Shown piece after piece: positions 9,718 to 16,902 of a DNA stretch of 64,000 nucleotides. Where the stretch lies: contig NZ_JAMFMB010000004.1 in assembly GCF_023502395.1 (NCBI RefSeq), forward strand, positions 165,304 to 229,303, read 5' to 3'. The stretch comes from Ruegeria spongiae (GTDB taxonomy: Bacteria > Pseudomonadota > Alphaproteobacteria > Rhodobacterales > Rhodobacteraceae). Under the pieces are notes generated by a model that was not told the DNA's origin, made no database searches, and was given only the letters and a program-made list of their open reading frames with translations. The position numbers and the translations under genes were made by a program. Each line of letters starts with the position of its first letter. Positions within the stretch are counted from its first letter, which is position 1.

Positions 9718-10270
9718 CCGGGCGCACCTCGGTCACTTCGGGGATATAGTGGCGCAGCAGGTTCTCGATGCCCATCTTCAGCGTCAGGGTCGAGGACGGG
9801 CATCCGGCGCAGGCGCCCTGCATATGCAGATAGACAACCCCACGGTCAAAGCCGTGAAAGGTAATGTCGCCGCCATCCTGCGCCACCGCAGGACGCACCC
9901 GGCTGTCGAGCAGTTCCTTGATCTGGTCGACCACTTCGGCATCTTCGCCGGTATGTTCGGCATGGCCGGACCCGGCCGTGTCGCCATCGTTGATGACCGG
10001 CTGCCCCGACTGGAAATGCTCCATCACCGCGCCCAGAATGGCGGGTTTGATATGGTCCCATTCGACGCCATCACCCTTGGTGACGGTGACGAAATCATTG
10101 CCCAGAAACACACCGGTCACACCGTCCACAGCAAAGATCCGGCCAGCCAGCGGAGATTTCCCAGCCGTGTCGGCAGAGGGGAAATCAGCGGTACCCATGT
10201 CCAGCACAGTCTGTCCCGGCAGGAATTTCAGCGTTGCGGGGTTCGGGGTCGATTCGGTCTGGATGAACAT
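9707..10270 (-). CDS. NifU-family iron-sulfur scaffold protein
   Basis: This 187-residue protein has an N-terminal Nfu_N domain (MFIQTESTPNPATLKFLPG through about residue 88) and a C-terminal NifU domain with the cluster-binding GACAGCPSSTLTL (CxxC, about residue 150). This is the NFU1-type architecture that delivers Fe-S clusters to client enzymes. I start it at the ATG 10270, where the Nfu_N domain begins and a GGAG ribosome site is present; the open frame to 10375 adds an unlikely leader. Confidence 0.93.
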   Translation of the reverse strand: MFIQTESTPNPATLKFLPGQTVLDMGTADFPSADTAGKSPLAGRIFAVDGVTGVFLGNDFVTVTKGDGVEWDHIKPAILGAVMEHFQSGQPVINDGDTAGSGHAEHTGEDAEVVDQIKELLDSRVRPAVAQDGGDITFHGFDRGVVYLHMQGACAGCPSSTLTLKMGIENLLRHYIPEVTEVRPVAV

Positions 10271-10404
10271 TCTGGGGTCTCCATGATCAGAGCAGCAGAT
10301 ATGCGACCCGTCCGGGCGCAAGTCAAGGTTTAGAACAATTCTAAATCGGGTGGGGGCGAGGTCAAGTCCTGCCACACCCGAAATTTACCGGGCGCATCCG
10401 TGGA

Positions 10405-10860
10405 TCAGGTGATCGCCTCCAGCTTTTCCTTGCTCAGATCGCCGGGCACGATGGTGAACGGGATCGGCAGTGACCCCGATGAGCGGCTCATCTGCGTGAC
10501 CAGCGGTCCGGGGCCTTTCTTGTCGGTCCCTGCACCCAGCACCAGCACCCCGATCTCGGGGTCTTCGTTCACCTGGGCGATGATCTCGGGCACGGCTTCG
10601 CCTTCGCGGATGATCAGTTCGGGTTCAACGGACTGCTTGTCGCGCATCCATTTGGCGAACACTTCGTAATGGGCGTGGATGCGCTCGCGCGCTTCTTCGC
10701 GCATCACTTCGCCCACGCCGATCCAGTGGTTGAATTCATCCGGCGGGATCACCGACAGGATGGCGACGCCGCCGCCCGTATGGGCCGCACGCATGGCCGC
10801 GAAACGCATGGCGTTCAGGCATTCGCGGCTGTCATCAAGGACGACCAGAAACTTCCGCAT
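10405..10860 (-). CDS. Universal stress protein (UspA family)
   Basis: This 151-residue single-domain Usp protein starts KFLVVLDDSRECLNAMRFAAMRA and closes with GVLVLGAGTDKKGPGPLV and SLPIPFTIVPGDLS. The G-2x-G-9x-G(S/T) ATP-binding motif is only partly recognisable. Family members are induced by starvation and stress; no client is known. It has its own gap on both sides and may be monocistronic. Confidence 0.88.
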   Translation of the reverse strand: MRKFLVVLDDSRECLNAMRFAAMRAAHTGGGVAILSVIPPDEFNHWIGVGEVMREEARERIHAHYEVFAKWMRDKQSVEPELIIREGEAVPEIIAQVNEDPEIGVLVLGAGTDKKGPGPLVTQMSRSSGSLPIPFTIVPGDLSKEKLEAIT

Positions 10861-10940
10861 GAGGATGGCTCCTTTCCCTCTGGATCATGCCCCAGCAACA
10901 GGGGGCTGGCAACCGGTGGTTTTGCAGGTGTCTCAAAGGG

Positions 10941-11804
10941 TTAGCGGTCTGACGCCGCCCAGTCCCAATACAGCTCGCGCACCCGCCGCGCAATCGGGCC
11001 GACCTGATAGCCGGTATCTTCCAGTGCGGTGACCGGGGTCACCTTGTTCATGTTGCCCGACATAAAGACCTCGTCCGCGTCGTGAAAATCATCGAAGGAC
11101 AGCACTGTTTCATGCACCGTCACCCCGTCCGCGCGCAGATTGGCGATATGCCGCGCCCGGGTGATCCCGGCCAGGAATGTGCCATTGGGAATGGGGGTAA
11201 AGACCTCGCCATCGCGGACCATGAAGATATTGGCGGTGTCCGTTTCCGCCACATTGCCCATCGCATCGGCCGCCAGTGCATTTGAGAACCCCTTCTGGTG
11301 GGCCTCGCGCAGCATCCGCGCGTTGTTGGGATAAAGCGCGCCGGCCTTGGCGTTCACTACCGCCGCCTCAAGCACCGGACGTCTGAACCGTGTCGTGGTC
11401 AGTGTTGCGGTGGCATGCGCCGGGGCCATGGGAATCTCTTCGAGGCAGATCGCAAAGCCGGTTTTGTCCTGCGACGGCACGATGGTCGTGCTGCCACCGT
11501 CGATACCCCAATACATCGGGCGGATGTAAACCGCAGCACCCGGCGTGTATTTTTTCAGCCCGTCATCGACGATCGCGACCATCTCTTCAGCGGTGACGGT
11601 GGGCGTCAGCATCATTGCCTCGGCAGAGCGGTTCACCCGAGCGCAATGAGCGTCCAGATCGGGGCTCAGCCCGTCTACGTGGCGCGCGCCGTCGAATACA
11701 TTTGTGCCCAGCCACGCACCGTGATCCGCCGCCCGCATGATCGGGACATCACCCTCATGCCACTGGCCGTCGAAATAGGTGCGGATGTTTTTGCCCGTCG
11801 CCAT
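10941..11804 (-). CDS. ilvE: Branched-chain amino acid aminotransferase (class IV)
   Basis: This is a PLP-dependent fold-type IV aminotransferase of 287 residues. The Schiff-base lysine is in VVNAKAGALYPNN (about residue 152), followed by the family segment GNVAETDTANIFMVRDG and NGTFLAGITRARHI. It interconverts Leu/Ile/Val and their 2-oxo acids, though D-amino acid or other class IV specificity cannot be excluded by eye. The ATG at 11804 has a textbook AGGGAGGA site. It lies 71 bases downstream of an Lrp-family regulator and near a leucine-dehydrogenase-type enzyme, supporting branched-chain metabolism. Confidence 0.85.
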   Translation of the reverse strand: MATGKNIRTYFDGQWHEGDVPIMRAADHGAWLGTNVFDGARHVDGLSPDLDAHCARVNRSAEAMMLTPTVTAEEMVAIVDDGLKKYTPGAAVYIRPMYWGIDGGSTTIVPSQDKTGFAICLEEIPMAPAHATATLTTTRFRRPVLEAAVVNAKAGALYPNNARMLREAHQKGFSNALAADAMGNVAETDTANIFMVRDGEVFTPIPNGTFLAGITRARHIANLRADGVTVHETVLSFDDFHDADEVFMSGNMNKVTPVTALEDTGYQVGPIARRVRELYWDWAASDR

Positions 11805-11875
11805 CTGGTCCTCCCTGAACGGACGAAACCTAGGCAGGAATGTCGCAGGCGTCCAGAGCAGTTTCACCCGAGGGG

Positions 11876-12334
11876 TCACGCGGGCGTCGGCAACTCGGTA
11901 CGCTTCATGATGGTCCTGAGTGCGAAGTTCGATCGCAGATTGCGGATACCGGGGATCTGCATCAGCCGGTTTTCCAGAAACCGGTCGAATGCCGCAAGAT
12001 CGGCAGCCACCACACGCAGCAATATGTCACGCGATCCGGTCATCAGGTAACATTCCATGACTTCATCGCAGGTCAGGATCGCTTTCTCGAAGGCATCAAT
12101 TGCCGCTTTGTCCTGACGCGCCAGTTCCACCGAGACAAAGATCGACACGCCCAGCCCCAGCTTGCCCGGATCGACCCGCGCGCCATATCCGGTGATGACG
12201 CCCCGTGTCTGCAACCGCTCCACCCGCCGCGCGCAGGGCGTTGCGGACAGGCCCACCATCTCGGCCAGTTCAGTCACTGTCATCCGCCCGTCTTTCTGGA
12301 GGTGGTGCACGATTCGATAATCAATGGCGTCCAT
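11876..12334 (-). CDS. Lrp/AsnC-family transcriptional regulator
   Basis: This 152-residue regulator has an N-terminal AsnC-type helix-turn-helix (MDAIDYRIVHHLQKDGRMTVTELAEMVGLSATPCARRVERL) and a C-terminal RAM ligand-binding domain with VSVEL and the VMECYLMTGSRDILLRVVAADLAAF signature. It lies between the aminotransferase and the divergent amino-acid dehydrogenase. The most economical idea is that it senses a branched-chain amino acid and controls both flanking genes. Confidence 0.93.
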   Translation of the reverse strand: MDAIDYRIVHHLQKDGRMTVTELAEMVGLSATPCARRVERLQTRGVITGYGARVDPGKLGLGVSIFVSVELARQDKAAIDAFEKAILTCDEVMECYLMTGSRDILLRVVAADLAAFDRFLENRLMQIPGIRNLRSNFALRTIMKRTELPTPA

Positions 12335-12363
12335 GGGGAAATCTCCGAAAAAATCGACCGTTG

Positions 12364-12380
12364 TTGGAGGATACCTTCAA
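12364..12380. promoter_or_regulatory. Candidate Lrp-type operator
   Basis: TTGGAGG-ATA-CCTTCAA is a 17-bp imperfect dyad (6 of 7 arm positions pair) in the 127-base gap between the divergent lrp and amino-acid dehydrogenase genes. The left half TTGGAGG recurs exactly at 12405-12411, 41 bases away and on the same face of the helix. Size, symmetry and spacing suit an Lrp/AsnC site, but the assignment is inference. Confidence 0.4.
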
Positions 12381-12461
12381 TATTGGTTAGCGGGCTAGTC
12401 GAAATTGGAGGGTATTGCTGTGCGCTTCGTGAGAAAATTCGAACATGGACGGAGGAAAGAG

Positions 12462-13511
12462 ATGAACCTGACGCAAATCGAGGTGCCCGGGCATGAAGGT
12501 GTATATCGTATCGAGGACCGCGAAAGCGGCCTGTTGGGCCTGATCGCGATCCATTCGACACAGCTTGGCCCGGCGGCGGGTGGTGTGCGGATGCGGCCCT
12601 ATTACAGTTTCGACGCGGCGCTTAAGGATGCGCTGCGTCTGTCACAGGGCATGACGCTGAAGAACGCTGCCGCCGGTCTGCCCCTGGGCGGAGGCAAGGC
12701 GGTGATCATCGGCGATCCTGCGGGCGACAAGACACCCGGCCTGTTGCAGGCCTTTGGCCGCGTGGTTGCGCAGCTCGACGGGCGCTATTGGACAGCCGAG
12801 GATATGGGCATGACCCCGGCCGACATGGCCGAGATTGCGCGCGAGACGGAATGCGTGGCCGGGCTTGAGCAGGGCAGCCACGCGAGCGGCGATCCGTCCC
12901 CAATCACGGCGCAAGGCATCTTTAACGCGATCCGGGCGGTGGCGCGGCACCGGTTCGGGTCCGATGATCTGTCGGGCCGGACCGTGAGCGTGCAGGGGCT
13001 TGGCAATGTCGGCTGGCATCTCTGCGGTTTCCTGAGGGATCAGGGCGTGCGGCTGGTGGTGACCGATATCAACGCGGCACGCGTTGCGCGAGCCGAAGCC
13101 GAATTTGGTGCGCGGGCAGTGGCGTGTGATGCGATTTTCGATGCCGATGCCGATATCTTTGCGCCCTGCGCCATAGGGGGAATTCTTGATGCGAACAGGA
13201 TCGAGCGATTGCGGGTCAAGGCGGTCGCGGGCGGGGCAAACAACCAACTTGCAACGCCGGAAGACGGGCACCGGCTGCACCGGAGGGGAATTCTCTATGC
13301 GCCGGACTTCGTGGCCAATGGCGGCGGTATCATCAATGTCGCGACCGAGATTTTGCGCATCGACGCGCGCGAGGCGTGGGTCGCCGACAAGCTAACAGCT
13401 CTCGACAGCACCATGGACCGCATTCTGCACGCGGCCAAGGCGCGCGATGTCAGCCCGCATCACGTGGCCGAGGCGATCGTGGCGGACGTGCTGCAGCAGG
13501 ACGCGGCTTAA
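12462..13511 (+). CDS. Leucine dehydrogenase-type Glu/Leu/Phe/Val dehydrogenase
   Basis: This 349-residue NAD-dependent amino acid dehydrogenase has an N-terminal dimerisation domain containing LGPAAGGVRM and the catalytic lysine in GLPLGGGKAVI (about residue 80), then TAEDMGM. The Rossmann domain has the VQGLGNVGWHL nucleotide motif near residue 184, and the tail has the family feature GGANNQLATPEDG. It would deaminate leucine or other branched-chain amino acids to 2-oxo acids. The ATG at 12462 has a perfect GGAGGAAAGAG site. It is divergent from the Lrp regulator, which probably controls it. Exact specificity (Leu, Val or Phe) is not certain. Confidence 0.9.
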   Translation: MNLTQIEVPGHEGVYRIEDRESGLLGLIAIHSTQLGPAAGGVRMRPYYSFDAALKDALRLSQGMTLKNAAAGLPLGGGKAVIIGDPAGDKTPGLLQAFGRVVAQLDGRYWTAEDMGMTPADMAEIARETECVAGLEQGSHASGDPSPITAQGIFNAIRAVARHRFGSDDLSGRTVSVQGLGNVGWHLCGFLRDQGVRLVVTDINAARVARAEAEFGARAVACDAIFDADADIFAPCAIGGILDANRIERLRVKAVAGGANNQLATPEDGHRLHRRGILYAPDFVANGGGIINVATEILRIDAREAWVADKLTALDSTMDRILHAAKARDVSPHHVAEAIVADVLQQDAA

Positions 13512-13540
13512 AAAACCAAGCCCGTTCAAGCGGGCTTGGT
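13509..13540 (-). terminator. Rho-independent terminator of trpS
   Basis: A perfect 10-bp stem (ACCAAGCCCG / CGGGCTTGGT, arms 13515-13524 and 13531-13540, 6-base loop) reads into a T-run on the minus strand, just past the trpS stop at 13554. The amino-acid dehydrogenase gene on the plus strand ends at its base, so it may terminate that transcript weakly too. Confidence 0.88.
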
Positions 13541-13553
13541 CGTCACCGGCGTG

Positions 13554-14582
13554 TCAGAAGGACACTGGCGGCACCATCCCGATGATGTCGTAGGTCTGGC
13601 GCAGGATTGGTGCGGTGATCGCCCGTGCCCGCTCGGACCCGCGGGTCAGAATGCGGTCGATTTCGGTCTGGTCGTTCATCAGCCGCGCCATCTCGGTCGC
13701 GATCGGGGCCAGTTTTTCCACCGCCAGTTCTGCCAGCATCGGCTTGAATGCGCCAAACTGCTTGCCGCCCACCTCGGCCAGTACCTGATCGACGTTCTGA
13801 TCGCTCAGCGCCGCATAGATATCGACCAGATTGCGCGCCTCGGGACGGTCTTCCAGACCTTTCGCCTCGGATGGCAGGGCATCGGGATCGGTCTTGGCCT
13901 TGCGGATTTTCTTCGCAATGGTCTCCGCGTCATCGGTCATGTTGATGCGGCTGGCATCCGAAGGGTCGGATTTCGACATTTTCTTCGACCCGTCGCGCAG
14001 GCTCATCACCCGTGTGGCAGCGCCTTCGATCACCGGTTCGGTGACCGGGAAGAAATCAACGCCATAGTCGTGGTTGAACTTGATCGCGATATCGCGGGTC
14101 AGTTCCAGATGCTGCTTCTGGTCCTCACCCACCGGCACATGGGTGGCGTGATAGACCAGAATATCTGCAGCCATCAGCGCCGGATAGGCAAACAACCCCA
14201 GCGAGGCGTTCTGCGCGTTCTTGCCCGCCTTGTCCTTGAACTGCGTCATCCGCTGCATCCAGCCCATCCGGGCGATACAGTTGAAGACCCAGGCCAGTTG
14301 CGCATGTTCGGGCACCTGGCTCTGGTTGATCAGGATCGATTTCTCGGGATCGAGGCCCGACGCGATATAGCCCGCGCACAGCTCGCGCGTGGCATGGCGC
14401 AGCTCGGCCGGGTCCTGCCAGACGGTGATCGCGTGCAGGTCGACCATGCAATAGATCGTCTCGAACTCCGATCCCTGCATCCGCACCCAGTTCCGCAGCG
14501 CCCCAAGATAATTGCCCAGGTGCAGGTTGCCCGAAGGCTGCGCACCGGAAAATACCCGTGGTGTGAACGTGGTCTCGGTCAT
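13554..14582 (-). CDS. trpS: Tryptophanyl-tRNA synthetase
   Basis: This 342-residue class Ic synthetase charges tRNA-Trp. The HIGH-type motif is seen as [14 protein letters not shown] (residues about 16-29) and the KMSKS loop as [14 protein letters not shown] near 200. Its length fits the bacterial enzyme. It is followed by its own terminator. In related genomes it belongs to the glnD-murJ neighbourhood; here a rhomboid-like gene on the other strand sits between. Confidence 0.97.
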   Translation of the reverse strand: MTETTFTPRVFSGAQPSGNLHLGNYLGALRNWVRMQGSEFETIYCMVDLHAITVWQDPAELRHATRELCAGYIASGLDPEKSILINQSQVPEHAQLAWVFNCIARMGWMQRMTQFKDKAGKNAQNASLGLFAYPALMAADILVYHATHVPVGEDQKQHLELTRDIAIKFNHDYGVDFFPVTEPVIEGAATRVMSLRDGSKKMSKSDPSDASRINMTDDAETIAKKIRKAKTDPDALPSEAKGLEDRPEARNLVDIYAALSDQNVDQVLAEVGGKQFGAFKPMLAELAVEKLAPIATEMARLMNDQTEIDRILTRGSERARAITAPILRQTYDIIGMVPPVSF

Positions 14583-14669
14583 GTAAAGCGACTCCCGTCT
14601 GGAAAATTCGGCCTTCGTCGCTTACCCATGGGGTCCAATGACGTCAACAGGCGCAACAAGGACAAAGAC

Positions 14670-15356
14670 ATGAGCAGCCCCAGCCACACTCCACCCGTGA
14701 ATCCGTTGCCGCCCGTTGTGGTGGCGCTTGTTCTGGTTCTGATGGGGATCGAGATCGTCTTCATGGCGGGCACCAAAGGGCTGATCGGCGGTCCCGAGGC
14801 CGTGGGTTGGCGCGTGGCGGCGATCCAGAAATATGCGTTTTCCGGAGATATCTTCGACTGGATGGTCGAGACCGGGCGCATGCCCTTCGAACATCTGATG
14901 CGCTTTGTGACCTATCCGTTTGTCAGCGTGACCTTCACCCAGACGATCTTTGTCTGCGTCTTTGTGCTGGCGATGGGCAAGCTGGTGGCCGAGACCTTTG
15001 GCGCATTGGCGATGCTGCTCATTTTCGTTCTGAGCGGGATCGGCGGTGCGCTGCTATATGCACTGCTGCTGAACGAGCCCTATCCGCTGGTGGGTGGCTT
15101 CCCCCCGGTCTACGGGCTGATCGGGGCCTTCACCTATCTGCTCTGGCGCAAGCTGTCGCTGGTGGGTGAGAATCAGGCGCGGGCCTTTACACTCATCGCG
15201 TTTCTGATGGGCGCGCAGCTGCTGTTCGGGCTGCTGTTCGGAGGCGGCCTGGACTGGGTGGCCGATCTGGCGGGGTTTGCCACCGGCTTTGGCCTGTCCT
15301 TCTTTTTGGCCCCTGGCGGCTGGGCGCGGATACGCAACCGCATCCGCCACGACTGA
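14670..15356 (+). CDS. Rhomboid-family membrane protein lacking the protease dyad
   Basis: This 228-residue protein has about six membrane helices in the rhomboid arrangement. The helix-4 region where active enzymes have GxSG reads VGGFPPVYGLIGAF (about 141-154), so the catalytic serine position is not serine. The helix-6 region, normally HxxGxxxG, reads VADLAGFATGF (197-207), with Asp in place of His. The L1 loop H...N pair is also missing. It is therefore probably a pseudoprotease. I start at ATG 14670 after an AAGGAC site; ATG 14628 is an in-frame alternative. It stands alone between trpS and murJ. Confidence 0.75.
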   Translation: MSSPSHTPPVNPLPPVVVALVLVLMGIEIVFMAGTKGLIGGPEAVGWRVAAIQKYAFSGDIFDWMVETGRMPFEHLMRFVTYPFVSVTFTQTIFVCVFVLAMGKLVAETFGALAMLLIFVLSGIGGALLYALLLNEPYPLVGGFPPVYGLIGAFTYLLWRKLSLVGENQARAFTLIAFLMGAQLLFGLLFGGGLDWVADLAGFATGFGLSFFLAPGGWARIRNRIRHD

Positions 15357-15360
15357 GCGC

Positions 15361-16902
15361 TCAGCCGCGCCGCATCATCTGCCGCAATTCGCCAAGGCGG
15401 AAGGCACCCAGAATGTGCCCGGCCGCGTAGTAGGCAAGGCTACCGAACAGCACCAGTGCGAGCAGCGCGAGATAGCGCCATCCAGGCACCTGAAACGCCC
15501 AGCCAAAGAACTGGTTCGCGGCATAAAGCGCCACACCCATCAGGGCCGAGGCCAGCGCGATTCGCCAGGCGCGCGCGCGAAACCGGTCGTCTGGCTGCGC
15601 CACCGCGCCCATGCGCAGCGATCCCAGCGCCAGAAGCGCAACCATCGCCCAACCCGCGACCGACGCAGCGATGGCCGGGGCAATCCATCCGACAACCGGA
15701 TAGAGGCCAAAGGCAAGCACCGCGTTCACCACCATGGCCACCGCCGCATAACGGAATGGTGTCTTCGTATCCTCACGCGCGAAATAGAGCGGTTGCAGTA
15801 GCTTCTGCAGCACGAAAGCAGGCAGGCCCAGACCATAAATTGCCACCGCCAGCGCCATCGCAGCGCTGTCTTCGGCACCGGTCGCACCACGTTCGAACAG
15901 GACTGAGATCAGCGGCAGCGGCACGGTGACAAGCGCAACCGCAGCAGGCAACGACAGCATCAGCGTGAATTCTCCGGCGCGGGAATAGGCGTTGCGCGCG
16001 CCCGTTTCATCGCCCGCACGCAGCTTGCGCGACAGGTCCGGCAGCAGCACCACTCCAACGGCGATGCCCACCACTCCCAGCGGCAATTGATAAAGCCTGT
16101 CCGCCGCAAACAGCCAGCTGACCGCGCTTTCGGTTTGTGAGGCGACCAGTTGCCCCACCACCAGATTGATCTGCGTAACGCCCATCGCCAGCGCGGCGGG
16201 AACCGCCACTGCCACCATATGGCGCATCTCGGGTGTCAGCCGGGGCAGGCCGGGCCGGATGCGGATATCCGCCCGCTCTGTTGCGACCCAGACCAGCGCC
16301 AGTTGCGCCACGCCCGCGACCGGGATCACCCAGATCAGCCAGGTGATCACATCACCCCCCCTCAGCGCGCCAATCAGCATCGCACTGCAGGCCAGAATGT
16401 TGAGAAGGACCGGCGCGGCAGCGGCGGCGGCAAAGCGCCCGGTGGCGTTCAACACGCCGGAAAACAGCGCCGCCAGCGCCATGAACAGGATGTAGGGAAA
16501 GACCACATGACCATAGCCCACCGCCAGATCGAACCGTGCATCCCCGGCAAAACCGCCCGCCGTGGCCCAGACCAGCGCGGGCATGAAGACCATGCCAAGC
16601 CCGACCAGCGCCAGCACCGCCAGTCCCAGCAGGTTGAAGGCCTGATTGGCAAAGCCCTGCGCGTCCTCGCCCGCCTCGAGCCGTTTCGAGAACATCGGCA
16701 CGAAGGCTGCGTTGAACGCGCCCTCGGCAAAGAAGCGGCGGAACATGTTGGGCAAGCGGAAGGCGGCGACAAAGGCGTCCATCACCGGGCCGGGGCCGAT
16801 ATAGGCGGTGATCAGGATCTCGCGGACAAACCCCAGTATGCGGCTGGCCAGCGTCCAGAACCCGACGGTGAAGAACCCCGAGAGCAGTCTGATCTGCTTC
16901 AT
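15361..16902 (-). CDS. murJ: Lipid II flippase MurJ
   Basis: This 513-residue MOP-superfamily protein has about 14 membrane helices. It begins with the characteristic LLSGFFTVGFWTLASRILGFVREILI and continues with FRLPNMFRRFFAEGAFNAAFVPMFSKRLE, the MviN signature. It moves the peptidoglycan precursor lipid II across the inner membrane. Its start overlaps the end of glnD by 4 bases, so the two are co-translated. Confidence 0.96.
   Translation of the reverse strand: MKQIRLLSGFFTVGFWTLASRILGFVREILITAYIGPGPVMDAFVAAFRLPNMFRRFFAEGAFNAAFVPMFSKRLEAGEDAQGFANQAFNLLGLAVLALVGLGMVFMPALVWATAGGFAGDARFDLAVGYGHVVFPYILFMALAALFSGVLNATGRFAAAAAAPVLLNILACSAMLIGALRGGDVITWLIWVIPVAGVAQLALVWVATERADIRIRPGLPRLTPEMRHMVAVAVPAALAMGVTQINLVVGQLVASQTESAVSWLFAADRLYQLPLGVVGIAVGVVLLPDLSRKLRAGDETGARNAYSRAGEFTLMLSLPAAVALVTVPLPLISVLFERGATGAEDSAAMALAVAIYGLGLPAFVLQKLLQPLYFAREDTKTPFRYAAVAMVVNAVLAFGLYPVVGWIAPAIAASVAGWAMVALLALGSLRMGAVAQPDDRFRARAWRIALASALMGVALYAANQFFGWAFQVPGWRYLALLALVLFGSLAYYAAGHILGAFRLGELRQMMRRG

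Noticed and set aside
13536..14669. In-frame extension upstream of the rhomboid-like gene
   Set aside because: It is antisense to trpS. The membrane protein begins naturally at 14670 (or 14628).
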